From the NCBI GenBank assembly GCA_010645155.1, contig CM021318.1:4056461-4120460 (forward strand): a stretch of DNA of 64,000 nt. The letters are read 5' to 3'. Every line of letters begins with the position of its first letter. The first letter of the stretch is position 1. Shown here piece after piece: positions 20,935 through 32,670 of this stretch. The notes under the pieces were generated by a model. It was not told the origin of the DNA. It ran no database searches and saw only the letters and a program-made list of their open reading frames with translations. The position numbers were made by a program, and so were the translations under genes. Source of the DNA: Tigriopus japonicus. Lineage: Eukaryota > Arthropoda > Copepoda > Harpacticoida > Harpacticidae.

Positions 20935-21668
20935 AGGTCATATGTTGTGTGTTTGGAGATGCATGCTTGAAGCATACTTCATCAATTAACTTCCGCTCGT
21001 TTTGAGTCTCTTTAACGTTTTCAGGCTTTTAAAGGAACGCCATATCATTAACACCTTCTTTGTAATGGATTTTTAACCCAAATTTTCATTAGAAATGCTT
21101 TTGAACGCTTAAAATACCCTTGAAGTCAATAATGGAAGCATGCTTGCAACGTGCTTTGGTACAGACAAAACATAGATAGATAAAACAGATAGATAAAACA
21201 TAAAACAGAAAACAGAAAGATAAAACACATTGATAGATAAATATTCATTCATAAGGCAATAAAGTGATTGGTAGGGTAATAAAATGATTTGCACGGAAAT
21301 AAAGTAAGTTGTAGTGAAATAATACTTTGGATATGACCTCTTCGGGCTCTGAGGAAGTCTCATAAAAGTAGAAGGCAATCAATAAAAGTTATTTAATAAG
21401 TACTTTAAGGAAGCCAGTGTGGCTGCGCGTACTAATGCGTTCTTATAAGAGCCGAGTGTAAGTGCTTCCCCAGCCTTCCCTAGGTTCGAAACCTGTTGGG
21501 GGTCGAATTGAAGCTGTCGGGAGAAAGGATCTGCCAACAGTAACTCATTGGTAGATCAAATTTCATATAAAAATTAATTATTGAAACTATTTTAATGATT
21601 AACTCTCTTTACAGGGAATCGCATTCCTTGTAGCAGTGGTAAAAAATCCGCAAAAAAAAATAAAAAAA
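20935..21668 (+). repeat. left arm of a large inverted duplication
   Basis: From ATAAGGTCATATGTTGTGT through GAAGCATACTTCATCAATT, AATAATGGAAGCATGCTTGC and the SINE, this order is repeated in reverse complement at 23414-24835. The arms are about 1.7 kb apart, the spacer holding repeat C and a hAT-like MITE. It may be the long terminal inverted repeats of one big element or an inverted segmental duplication. Confidence 0.65.
21409..21668 (+). repeat. tRNA-derived SINE (family 1), long variant
   Basis: Head GGAAGCCAGTGTGGC then CTTCCCCAGCCTTCCCTAGG TTCGAAACC (B-box-like) mirrors a class II tRNA (Ser/Leu type). An extra middle segment contains the hairpin GATCTGCCAACAGTAACTCA / TTGGTAGATC, followed by the common AGGGAATCGCATTCCTTGTA segment and an A-rich tail. 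Confidence 0.75.
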
Positions 21669-21984
21669 TAAGCCAGCGCAAAACAGGTTTCAGCTTATTT
21701 ATTTTATCACGGAAGTTCCCTCAAAATATCTCTCAAATAAACTTTATGGAAGAGAAAAGTCATAGAAGTTGATGATTTACATTTATTTAAGATAGAATTT
21801 TATAATTTAGCTCAAATAGTTCATAAACCCCACATGTGATCTTTTGCAGTATGCACTTTCAAATACTGACGGTTGTTATAGAGGTTGCTGCAGTAAACCT
21901 TTGAATTCCCTTTGAATTTCCCGCCTAAATATTTAGTTGCATCATAGATGTATCCCACAGATCATATAATGACTAGATGTTGCA

Positions 21985-22310
21985 TTGGCCCGTACCGTCG
22001 GCGAGAGAAAAGTGCCACCACTTGGCCCAGCTGCGCTAGCTTCGAAATCTCAGGGCGACCGCGTGCTCAGAAGTAACGACGCTCGCTCGCGTCGAAAACA
22101 AAGTACGTACGGTACGTTGAGTTTGTTCAGGATTTGGCCACGCTGGCAAAATTTTAAAAAGTTCAAAATTCCTACCATTTTAGGGTTTTTCATTTATTTC
22201 ATTTTTTTTTTCATTATTTTCATTTATTTCATTTTAGGATGAAGCAAAGTTGTCCACCTTTTTCTCGCACGAAGCTAGGTCTAGCCATTATATGGTCTGT
22301 GATGTATCCA
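21985..22310 (+). repeat. dispersed repeat (family C), copy 1
   Basis: Starts near ACCGTCGGCGAGAGAAAAG and ends near GGTCTAGCCATTATATGG; the same sequence in the same orientation is found at 43150-43420. This copy has an extra TTTCATTTATTTCATTTT low-complexity insert at 22185-22235. Non-coding as far as I can see. Confidence 0.75.
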
Positions 22311-22405
22311 CTTTTGCTCGTTCAAAAACCTTCAATTTGGAAGACAACTATAAGAAAACGACCAATTCTTTTTAAAAACCTTAATTTACAGTCCTCTGTA
22401 ATTAT

Positions 22406-23002
22406 TAGGGCTCGGTTAAAGTTGATAGATTCACCTTGCACCAAAAATTGCAACGTTTGACCATTTTCATCAAAAGTGGCAACTTTTCGATTTTTTCGCA
22501 ACAAACAGCAACCTTTGGTATTTTTGGCCTCAATTGCTGAAATTCTGAGGGATGTTGCTCGAAATACACCTTTCACACGCACTTTTTTAGGACCTATTCA
22601 AAGTATCAATGTTTCTTTTATTCTAGAATAATTTGTACAAAATAAAACTGCGTCGGATTTTGTGGGATTTTGCACGAAATACACCTTTATTTTTCAGGAC
22701 CTATTCAAAGTATCACTGTTTCTTTTATTCTAGAAAAATTTCTACAAAACAAAACTGCGTTCTTAAAGAATCCAAAGTTTAAAGAAAAGACAAACCTAAG
22801 ATTACAAACATTCACCCAGAATTGAGACAAAAAATTGGTTAAATTTGACAATTTTTTTAAAGCAACATTTTTTGGTCAGGGCATAGCAATTGTTAAGCAA
22901 CTTTCGTCAAATTGGGTGCAACTATCAACAAAAAATATTGTAACTTTAGAGTTAAAAAACTGCTACTTTAGTTCAAAAAAATGAAACTTTATCCAAGCCC
23001 TA
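22406..23002. mobile_element. hAT-like MITE with GCAAC words
   Basis: TIRs TAGGGCTCGGTTAAAGTT and (inward from right) TAGGGCTTGGATAAAGTT, flanked by a perfect 8-bp duplication GTAATTAT (22398-22405 and 23003-23010). Inside are repeated GCAAC(T)TTT words near both ends and a tandem duplication of roughly 115 bp (CGAAATACACCTTT ... AGTATCA-TGTTTCTTTTATT at 22559 and 22676). Confidence 0.86.
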
Positions 23003-23413
23003 GTAATTATCACTAGGTCCTTGATACCAAGGCACAAGGTAACTGTTTATCAACTACCTACTTTGCAAATATTTAAAAATAAGTGCTTTGAGAGGCAAAC
23101 ATGTTTTCATTACTTAACTTGATCAAACCAGAATTTGTTATTTGTCTTTTTTGGTGACCCAGTTGGCAACCTCCCGTTGAAAGTTTGGTTCAAGGCCTTG
23201 AATCCCATCAATGGTCCGGACTTTATTTGTCCAAAACAATCCTTCATCTGTTTTGAGACCTGTCAAGCAACCATTTGGACGTTTAGGCAGGATTGTTAAC
23301 AGTTATTTTTTTGACAAAATTCGCGAATTGTTGCGCGAGATAATTGAAAGTTGTGTTCTGCAAGAGTAAAGGAAGAAGCAACTCAGTTACTATTGGTGTC
23401 AACCTGATATTTG

Positions 23414-24544
23414 TTTTGTTTTTTTTGGGGGGGGCGGATTTTTCATTACCGCTACAAGGAATGGGATTCCCTGTAAAGAGAGTTAATCATTTATATTTCA
23501 ATAATTATTTTTTATATGAAATTTGATCTACCAATGAGTTACTGTTGGCAGATCTATACAACCCTTGTAAAGTGGGTTGGTCAGGAATAGTTTTTAAAAA
23601 TTGTCTAATCCTGCCTTAAATGCTGTTAGAGGATCAGCTCCTACAGTACATATTCCCGACTAAGACCAATGGGTAACAAATTGAACAATGAGGGAGCCCG
23701 ATAAAGAAGAGAGGAGCACTTCATTGTTCGAACTAGCCTTGATTCCTTAGGATTTGGAGGTGCTCTCAGGGCGCACGTAAAACCTCTATGATCGTTACAA
23801 CTGATCTCAAATCCTGGGTTAGGACAGAGCCCATGAATGCTCTTGAAAACATACAGTATCATACCTTTCATACCTTCTCTGAGTACTGTACAGCTCTAAC
23901 TTCTTGATTCTCTTCCAATACGAGAGCTCTCTCATTCCTGTGATGTTCCTAGTAAAACATCTTTGGACCTGCTCGACCTTTTGCAAACCTGCTGAACTCA
24001 TTGGAGCCCAAATGGGTGAGGCATATTCAAGATGCGACTGAACAATCGACTTGTACAGAATTAGCATCGTAATACTATCTCTGGACTTGCTTTCAACTGA
24101 ATATGCTCATCAAACTTTCCATCATCTTGGACGACAACTCCCAAATCCTTCATGGACGATACCTGCTCAATATCACAACCTCCATTGTCTTTGAGAGGAA
24201 CATCTAATTTTGACGCCCCATACGTCGTTGTGCGGAATTTCATCCCGTTCAATACCATATTACTCTCGCCAACCCAAGAGTAGATTTTCTCCAAGTCATC
24301 AATTAGACTTTTTGAGTCCTGACCATTTCTTCCACAAACTAATTTGTGTCATCAGCATAGAAGAAATACTGGCTTTTGTTCTAAACTTCTGGAGAGGAGC
24401 AATAAAAAGAATAAAAAAGTTTTTCTCCCGACAGCTTCAATCCAACCCCCAACAGGATTCGAACGGACGCCGTCTGGGGAAATGCTTACACTCGGCACTT
24501 ACCGTATATGAACACGCTGGTACGCGTGGCCACTCTGGCTTCCT
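23414..24544 (-). repeat. SINE (family 1) split by a LINE fragment; right arm of the inverted duplication
   Basis: The SINE tail and middle hairpin lie at 23414-23562 and its tRNA-like head (GGATTCGAACGGACGCC, GCGTGGCCACTCTGGCTTCC) at 24413-24544. About 850 bp of CR1/Jockey-like LINE sits between the two parts. With the following 24545-24835 it mirrors 20935-21668. Confidence 0.7.
23585..24412 (-). pseudogene. fragment of CR1/Jockey-like LINE reverse transcriptase
   Basis: Minus-strand frames give the post-catalytic part of a LINE reverse transcriptase: YSWVGESNMVLNGMKFRTTT, IVQSHLEYASPIWAPMSSAG, RRYERYDTVCFQEH and the C-terminal CSSLLYRAPSLFNLLPI. It is nearly identical to 45200-46040 but has a deletion after about 24085 (the segment equivalent to 45670-45725 is missing) and several frameshifts. 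The catalytic YADD part is absent. Confidence 0.82.
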
Positions 24545-24835
24545 TTAAACCCTTTTCCTTACCACAGTAGCTCATATGTTTTGTTTGCACAAACGCATGC
24601 TGCAAGCATGCTTCCATTATTGACTTCAAGCGTATTTTAAGCCTGCTAGACCATTTCTTACCAAATTGTGGGTCAAACATCTTATACGTACTGTAGAAGC
24701 TGACATTCGTATGGCGTCACTTTAGAAGCCTGAAAACGTTATAAAGACGCATAATGGATGGAAGTCAATTGATGAAGTATGCTTCAAGCATGGATCTCTA
24801 AACACAAAGCATATGACCTTTTAATTGACCTTAAT

Positions 24836-25243
24836 CTTTCTCGAGTCTTCAGGAATAAGACAAAATCCATCAATTTCAGTTGATTCGAATTGCCGACATA
24901 AATTGCGAATCCTTAATTCAAACCTTGAAATATCGGTGCTACTCGATGATAATCTATTTTAATTTGTTTAAAAAGCCAGGAATCAGTTTTGGAATTAAAG
25001 TGAGAGAAATGTCACTCTCTGTTCAATAGATTTTGTTGTGATTACATTCATATGACAACTCATTTCCTTGGCATAGCGCCAGCTTAAAATAACTGAAACA
25101 AGACATTGAATTTTTAGTCATAGTTTAGTACTACCAATATATGAACAGCTAAATGGTTATCTAGAAACTTGCAGCAAATATGTTAATCTCAGGGAGGTGT
25201 TTATTAGCAGAACTGATTAGCTACAAAGTTTTTGGTGGTGAAC
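24836..25243. other. no feature seen
   Basis: AT-rich DNA between the inverted duplication and the LINE target duplication at 25244-25255. Confidence 0.3.
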
Positions 25244-25263
25244 AGGAGACAAAGGTAAAGTCT

Positions 25264-26057
25264 GTGATAAGATTGAATCTGGATTATTACAAGGACAATA
25301 CACTCTGGGTGTCTTTCTGGACATACAGGGAGCTTTTGACAACATTAGAATCAGCTCAATAACAGACAGCATGAGAAAGAGAAAATTCCCCAACACAATT
25401 GTAAACTGGTATGAGTACTACCTCCAAAATAGGATAGCAATAGCGGAAATCGGGGGGGATAAATTTGAGCGATTTCTGACAAGGGGCACTCCACAAGGTG
25501 GTGTGCTCTCGCCCCTGTCATGGAATCTGCCCTTTGACTCTATCCTCGATGATCTAAATCAAGGCCCTGTGCTTACTGTAGGTTTTGCAGACGATGCCTG
25601 TCTCCTGATAACGGGAATTGACCCGGATTCAATGGTTAATCTGATGCAAAATCATGTAAATGAAATTATACGATGGGGTTCAGAAAATGGCTTAACTTTC
25701 AACGCCCAGAAAACTACGGCCATTGTCTTCACCAACAAACGCAAATTTACGAACAAGTGTGACTCCGTCTGCGGCGCCAAAATACCTTACTCTCAAAATG
25801 TAAAATACCTGGGCCTAACATTTGACTCAAAGTTAAAATGGAACAAGCATGTTCAAATGAAGACTGCAAAATGTAAAAAGCTTTTGTACGCCCTGAAACG
25901 AGCGGTAGGAAAACATTGGGGCCCTAACCCCAAAACGCTCCGGTGGGCTTACACCGGGATGGTGAGGCCCATCCTCACTTACGGATGCCACATTTGGGGC
26001 ACAAATCTAAATCAAACTCAAATACAACATCTTAACAAACTAAACAGATTGGCGTGC
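25264..26057 (+). pseudogene. I-like LINE reverse transcriptase (first half)
   Basis: The frame opens inside the RT fingers (GVFLDIQGAFDN), then RGTPQGGVLSPLSWNLPFDS and the catalytic GFADDACLL, followed by thumb-region WGSENGLTFNAQKTTAIVFT and VKYLGLTFDSKLKWNKHV. It ends at HLNKLNRLAC where the BEL/Pao element begins. RNase H in the other half places it in the I/Loa/R1-like group that has RT followed by RNase H. No start codon of its own exists because the 5' part is missing. Confidence 0.85.
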
Positions 26058-27596
26058 TGTTCTGCCCTTCGACCTCACTGTCTAATAATTAGGGACGGGC
26101 AGAAAGTGCAAATAATCTTACCCTTTTAGTTACCAAAAGTTGCAAAAAAATGTGCCCAAAAGTGCAAAAAAAGTGCAGAAAAATGTTGAAAGTGCAAATA
26201 AATGTCAAAAAAGAGCAAATAAATGTCGAAAAAAGAGCAAATAAATGTCAAAAAGAGCAAATAAGTGTCAAAAAAGAGCAAATAAAGGTAAAAAAAAGCA
26301 AATAACTTGTATTTGGACTTAAAACGTCATTCATGGAGTACCCACGGCTCCTAATTGAGCAGGAGAAGTCATTTACAAGTTCTAAAGACATTTGAGACTA
26401 GTTTGAGGTGAAGAGACAATGCTCCCCAAGTAATAGAGTTCTATTAATTAGGTCACTAGCAAGAAGGATGAAAGGTCATGAAGTCATTGAGTCACTCTAG
26501 TCAACAATCTTCTGAATTTTTCATTCCTAAGGTGGTTTCGTGGATGTATGTGCCTAAAATATTGTCGAAATATATTTAGCAATTGTTTTATATGGCTTTA
26601 CATTACTCCGTTTTTGTCCTTCAAGTTGTTCAAAAATAGACATTCAAAATTGAACAGAAAAATACCAACGTGTGCCAAACAATTGCATCAAAGAAAAAAA
26701 GTCATGTGTTTTAAGCATGTTTTTAGTGACATTACTGCAATATTTGGCCCATGGCCTAATTACCAGAACTCAATTTCAAATGTGGCATTCAATGTCTCAT
26801 CACATCAAAACTGTTCTCAAATACTTTTGGAACTTGGAAGTAATATCTCCAAGTCAATTAAAGAATATGTACTGCTACATTGATGTATCCTTAGCTTGAT
26901 GATTTTAAGTTTATAACGGCCTTTTTTTTAGAAATAGCGATCTTTGTAGGCAGGAAACCTAATTCTGCAATCTATATTGTTTGTAGGTCCTTCCATTACC
27001 ATAACATGAGTTTCTTTAGGTTTGCTATTTGTTGGTTGCATGCAATGAGATTCTTTGGTCTAATCTTTAGTTTAGTAAACAGGATGTTATAGTTAAAGCC
27101 AAGATGGTGAAATGCACATATTTCTTCAAGGTATTAATAATGGTTGATTGCAAATGCAAGCTTTTTCGACTAGTTCAAAACTTGATCTTGAAACTAAAAA
27201 TTCTTTCAAAAGCTGCATTTTCTCAACAATTTGTCAATTTTGGCCAAAAACGTAAATAAAAAGTGCAAATAAAGGTGAAAAGTGCAAAAGTGCAGAAAAA
27301 TGGGTTTATGTTACCAAAAATCTTTTTACACTATTGATAATCGAAATTAATATTAATAATAATCAATGTAGCGGACTGTATTCTGATAGTTTAATTTCTT
27401 CGTTGTAATGAAATAACAAATTATAACCCAGCTTTCATAACCACGTGGCTCTGATGGATTCTGATTTTCGACTCCCCTTTCCCCGATCCGTCTTCTATCG
27501 ATTAGCACCTTCGAACGCAACATTTAATTAATGGTCAAAAACTCGTTCCTCCGTTGCCTTGATTGTTGAACATGAACTCGCCCGTCCGTCCATCCA
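26058..27596 (-). repeat. left (3') LTR of the BEL/Pao element, split by an insertion
   Basis: The first 32 bases (26058-26089) match the start of the intact right LTR. The remaining 233 (27364-27596) match its remainder. A 1.27-kb AT-rich element separates them. Confidence 0.9.
26090..27355. mobile_element. AT-rich element with AAAAGTGC/AAATAAATGTC words inside the LTR
   Basis: The left end reads TAGGGACGGGCAGAAAGTGC, similar to the TAGGGACAGG TIR of the hAT-like MITE at 11.6 kb. The 8 bp before it, CTAATAAT, are nearly repeated after it (ATAATAAT, 27356-27363). The left 200 bp are arrays of AGTGCAAAAAA and AGCAAATAAATGTCA, and similar words return at 27252-27300. The right end lacks a matching TIR, so the copy may be altered there. 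A reverse-oriented relative of the left end is at 59460-59560. No transposase frame seen. Confidence 0.6.
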
Positions 27597-27633
27597 TCCC
27601 CCCCGCCATTGCGGGTCTTGAGACATCGCAATC

Positions 27634-30600
27634 TTAATTTTGTCCATAGGGCTCCAATAGGCAGAGTTTGACTACTGGTCTAACAAGGTCGGTCATCGCA
27701 GTCCTCACTCGAGCCTGTCTTACCATCCCGTTTTTGTCTGGAATGGTTTTCAAAACACGCCCAACAATCCACTTATTTCTCGGCAAACCTTTGTCAACTA
27801 CCAACACCACATCATTTTCCTGAAGATTCCGTTGGATGCTTCTCCATTTTGCTCGAGCCATTAGTCCAGGAAGATAATCGTCTTGCCACAATTTCCAGAC
27901 GTCATTGGCTAATTTTTGGACCATCTCATACGTTCCCTTGAGTGTATTGGCTTCATATACGCCTGGTGGAAGTTTTGCGTTTGATCGTTGAATCAGGAAA
28001 CAATTCGGAGTTAAGGGGGTAAGGTCTTTGTGGTCACTCGATGTGTAGGTAAGCGGGCGTTCGTTCAAAAAACCCGTAACTTCGGCTAACAACGTCCGTA
28101 ACTCCGTCTCAGTTAAATGTCGTCGAACTTTTGCTGCATCCAGTACCCTATAGAGGGCTCTTTTCGCTGACTTGACCAATGCTTCATGCACTCCTCCATG
28201 GTGAGGGGCTGCCGGAGGTTGGAACAACCATCGAATTCCCCTCTCGACTAACTGATCTTGGAACTCAGATCCGAACCATACCTTGTCCAAGACTGGCTTC
28301 ATCACTTTTTCGGCGCCAACAAAATTGGTGCCATTATCCGAATATATCACTTTGGGTTGGCCACGTAGGCAACTGAATGTTCGAAGCACGTTGAGAAAAT
28401 CGGAAGTGGAAAGGCTAGGGCAAACTTCCAAATGAACTGCCCTCGTCACCATGCACGTAAAGATCACACCCCATCTCTTTTCCGTCTTGTTCCTCGAAAT
28501 CCGAACTTCCATGGGTCCAAAGAAATCCACACTTGTATTACAGAATGGAGGTGCGGGTTGAACTCGTAAGGGAGGTAATTCGGCCATGACCTGTGTCATG
28601 GGTTGAACGTGTCTTTTCTTGCAGAAGGTGCATTCACGAGTCACTTTCTTCACCAACTCACGACCTTTGATAATCCAATAGTTTTGACGAATCTTTGAGA
28701 ACACGTAATTCACGCCGGCATGGTGTGCTTTTTCGTGATAATGTTGTACAATGCGCCTGTACAATGGATTTGTCGATGTGAGAATGACCGGATGACGAGC
28801 ATCAAAAGGCAATAACGATTTTCCAATCCTTCCACCCACACGTAACACTCCGTCCCCGTCAAGAAATGGGGTCAAAGGCAACAGGTTTGAGCCTCTTTTG
28901 ACTTCCTTCGTACGTACAACTGATTGAATGTCAACTTTAAAGTCATAGCTTTGGGCCATTCTCACAATCATCACTTCCGCTTTCTCGTAATCCAATACAT
29001 CCAAACTTGAGCGTTGACTGAGTTTCTTGCTCCTCCGGAGCCAATGAGCGATATAGGCCAATATTCGGATCCAACGCCTGAAGCTTGCCCTAGTGAGATC
29101 AAGCAACATCTCTTCTTGTTCTTGTGTTTGCAATGGAAACGAAGAAAACTCCCACTTGGGCCTAATTTCTTCTGAGATTAATTCCACATCAATGTCCTTG
29201 GGCCAATCACAATCCTGTCCATACAAAAATTCTGGTCCTTGTACCCACTGTTCACTGATCTCGTCTCCTCTTGGTTCCATGGCAGATCTCGTCGCCACAT
29301 CTGCGATGTTCATCTTCCCGGGAATATGACGCCACTCATGCGGTTTCGTCAGCGTTTGAATTTCTCCCACTCTGTTTGCAACATAAGCTTTGTAGAAGGA
29401 GGATGTCGCTCTCACCCAATGACGAACACAAGTCGAATCGGTCCAAAACACTCGAGACATAATGTTGAGCCGAAGACTTGACTGAACATAATTGGCCAAT
29501 CTTGCAGCCAACAAAGCAGCACATAATTCTAATTTCGCCACTGACTGTGTTTTCCGTGGAGCCACTTTTGTCTTTGCCATAACCAGTGTAATATGACATT
29601 GGTCTTTCCACTTAGTCTTGATGTAGATTGCCGCAGCAAAAGCTTCTTCACTCGCATCCCCAAAACAATGCATTTCAAGGTATGCTTCTTTTGGTGGAAA
29701 TGGACAAATGCATCTTGGGAACTTGATTTCACTAACCGTTTGAATTCTGGAGCACCACTCAGTCCACCATTGGACTTCTTCTGACCACCTCGATCTATAA
29801 CAGGTTTCCTTGTGAACTGATTGACTTTTCTGATGGAGATCCTCATCCCAACCAACTCCCATGAGATGAAGTTGAGACAATCGAACTTTTGCCTTGATGA
29901 CAAAAGGTGCATGAAGACCCAAAGGTGAGAAGAAACTGGCCAACTTGGAGAGGAGACATCGCATAGTGAACTTGGGCTTTTCTAACAATGCAGTAGTCAC
30001 CTTGAGGGACAACGAATCGTCTTGCGTATCCCAAACCATTCCCAACGTGGTTGTGACTTTGTCTGTGGTTTCTTCTTGACGCTCAAATCCTTCAAAGTTG
30101 CAAATCCACTTTCCCAAAACAAAATTTGCTTGCTTCAAGGTATCATCGATCTCTTTGGCTTTTTGATTAGCTTCTCGCAAGGTCGCTACCGAGTCCAATA
30201 AGTCGTCCACGTAGAACCCGTTATTGATGGTTTCCACTGCTTCACCCCCTTTTTGTCCATAATCTTCAGCAGCTCTTCTCAATGCTGCGATTGCAACGCA
30301 CGGGCTAGGACCGTCTCCAAAAGTGAGCCGATCCATTTGAAGCACTTGGATTGTCGAATCGTTCGGTGTTTTCCATAGAAAGCGATGTTTCTTGGCATCC
30401 TGTTCGTCCAGGAAGATCTTGGAAAACATGTCTCCAACGTCGGCTGAGTAGGCCACCAAATATTCCCGAAATCTTATTAGGATCTCCGGAATGTCAACTT
30501 GGAGTTTAGGCCCGCAAAACAACACCTTATTGATGCTCAACCCGTTCAGTTCGGCCGAGCTATCAAACACTATTCTCAGTTTCTCTTTCTTCTCATTCTT

Positions 30601-31464
30601 GTAGACGCCTTGATGAGGCAAGAAGTATTGTCCATCCTCCAATCTTGGGTCTTGTGGCCTTGGGTCCAAAAATGGATCATACGAGTACACAATGTGAGCA
30701 TAACCCTTCTCGAGGTATTGGTTAATGGACCTCACATAATCTTCATAAAACTTGGGATCTTTGGAGAATTTTCTTGATAATTGTTGAAGTCTTCTTTCGG
30801 CAATGTTTCTGTTGTTTTTGAGATCTTGAGCCTGAGGTTTCCACGGGAGTTTAACCACATATCCCGGCTGATCAGGATGTTTCTTGGTTTCGGTTCGAAT
30901 GCGCTTGAGCACCTCCAAATCCTCTCTGGAATAAGATTTTCCTTTCCTGATCTCGGTGCCTATTGCTTCACCATCGAAAAATCGCTCGGCTAATTCAAAA
31001 TCGGATTGCGCACACGTGAAATGGGTCCACACTTCCTGATCCACATCACTTGACTTTGGCATTCTCGTTATAGGTCCGCGAGCAATCCAACCCAAAATCG
31101 TTCTTTCTGCATAAGGTTCGCCCTTCTTCCCATTTCGTACTTCCAATGCCTTGAGAGCCTCAATGTTGTCCAATCCCACGAGAATGTCAATGGAACCACT
31201 CACATCTTCCAAAGGCAGATCCCTCAAATGTTCAAAATCCTTCTTCGTCTTTGACCACCTAACCGGCTTCAAATTGTTCAGTATGTGGTCCATCGTGAAT
31301 GCCACAATGTGAAGACTCTCTTCACCATCAGGAAGTTTCAAGTTGAGGTGAACAGGGGCCATCATCAATTCGTGCTTCTTTCCTGCAGCGCCATTCACTG
31401 TCACCGGAAATTCTCGGCCTTTCTTGAGCCCACATTTTTTTCTGAATGAATCGGTGATGAATGT
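27634..31464 (-). pseudogene. BEL/Pao pol: protease end, RT, RNase H, integrase
   Basis: A single open minus-strand frame runs about 1280 codons from just after the hAT-like insertion to the stop at 27634. It starts in the protease-RT connection (TFITDSFRKKCGL). The RT has the catalytic GFYVDDLLDS near 30210. RNase H-like sequence lies around 29300-29700. Integrase has an HHCC zinc region (KAHHAGVNYV, TRECTFCKKRH; 28590-28760) and the D,D,E triad in SVDFFGPM (28525), YSDNGTNFVGA (28340) and HGGVHEALVKSAKR (28190). All catalytic motifs are intact, but the frame is cut from the N-terminal protease and gag by the insertion at 31473-32662. The open frame extends about 25 codons into that insertion without being part of the element. 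Confidence 0.9.
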
Positions 31465-31472
31465 GCTATCGC

Positions 31473-32662
31473 CAGGGTGGGCATTTGATTTTTGGACATT
31501 TTGTCCACCCCTGTCCAAAAGGTGTCCAAAAGTGTCCAAAAATAAGGCTGTCTAAAAATAGGAGTGTCCAAAAGTGTCCAAAAATAGTAATTCGAAAAAT
31601 AATGGTTAAAAACATTTTTAGAATAACATTCTAAAAACTTTCTCTCCAAAATAAACGTCACTTGACGAAATCTAAGCAAGAATAAGTCAATTCAGCATAA
31701 GAAACTTACACTTAAAACATTAAATGAGCCAATAACTTGAAGGCCAAACTGGACATTTGAACTTTCCACTCTTTTCATTTGACCACCGAGCATCGTCCAA
31801 AATGTGGGAAAGAATGATCGACTGAAGAAATGAACGAACAAACGAATGTGAGACTGGGACTACTAATAACACGCTCACACCACACTTCATGTTAAACATA
31901 GTATGCGAGTACATTTTAAAGCTAATTGTGTCTTGATTTGTGACAAGAGAAGGTTACTTAGTATTTTGATTTATATTCCAAAGTTTATCATTGTTGCAAG
32001 TGTTTCCCATCCAAGAGGCAAGAAGTCTTTTGACCTGACTGTCCAAAAAATGTTAACTATAATAAAGCACACTCAAACTGATATGAGATTGCAATGTGGG
32101 TATTATAATGCTTTTGCCAAAGAATTAAAGCAGTGTTGTTTTACTATTAAAAAAGACAAGAGTCTTGTTTACAGATGAGGAAATAAAATGTAAATCTTGA
32201 AACATTTTGAACAGTTACACACATTTTACCAAATTGTATAAACAAAACATTTATTTTTTTAACAATTAATTAACAAGTTATCATGACAAAGTTTATTTCT
32301 CCAAGTAATGTTCCCATTACTAGAACTATTTTTGTTTAAGTACACAACCATGCATTCTTTAGAATTCAATTACTTATGTAATGTAACTGTTTTTTCGTCT
32401 GATTTGTACAACTTTCTTTTACGTTTGTTGGACTTTTGGACACTTATGGACATCTTTTGGGGATTTTTGGACACCCTCTGGGGATTTTTGGACACCTTCT
32501 GGGTATTTTTGGACACCTTCTGGGTATTTTTGGACACCTTCTGGGTATTTTTGGACACTTTTGGACACTTTTGGACATTTTTGGACACTTTTGGACACTT
32601 TCGGACACTTTTGGACACTAGGGTGTCCAAAATGCTCTCGATGTCGAAAAATGCCCACCCTG
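31473..32662. mobile_element. hAT-like MITE with GTCCAAAA arrays, inserted in BEL protease
   Basis: TIRs CAGGGTGGGCATTT / AAATGCCCACCCTG are textbook hAT ends, and the 8-bp duplication GCTATCGC is perfect (31465-31472 and 32663-32670). GTCCAAAA arrays run inward at 31493-31590 and, in the opposite orientation (TTTTGGAC-AC), at 32432-32632, where a 22-bp unit (GGACACCTTCTGGGTATTTT) is tandemly repeated. The middle is AT-rich with no transposase. Open frames across the arrays (for example 32419-32658) are translation of the repeat, not genes. Confidence 0.92.
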
Positions 32663-32670
32663 GCTATCGC

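Noticed and set aside
32419..32658. Repetitive frames of KVSKNTQ / HLLGIFG type
   Set aside because: Translation of the GTCCAAAA tandem array within a MITE.
31473..32662. CRISPR-like direct repeats
   Set aside because: Units are 8-22 bp with no constant spacers, in a eukaryotic transposon with TIRs and an 8-bp duplication.
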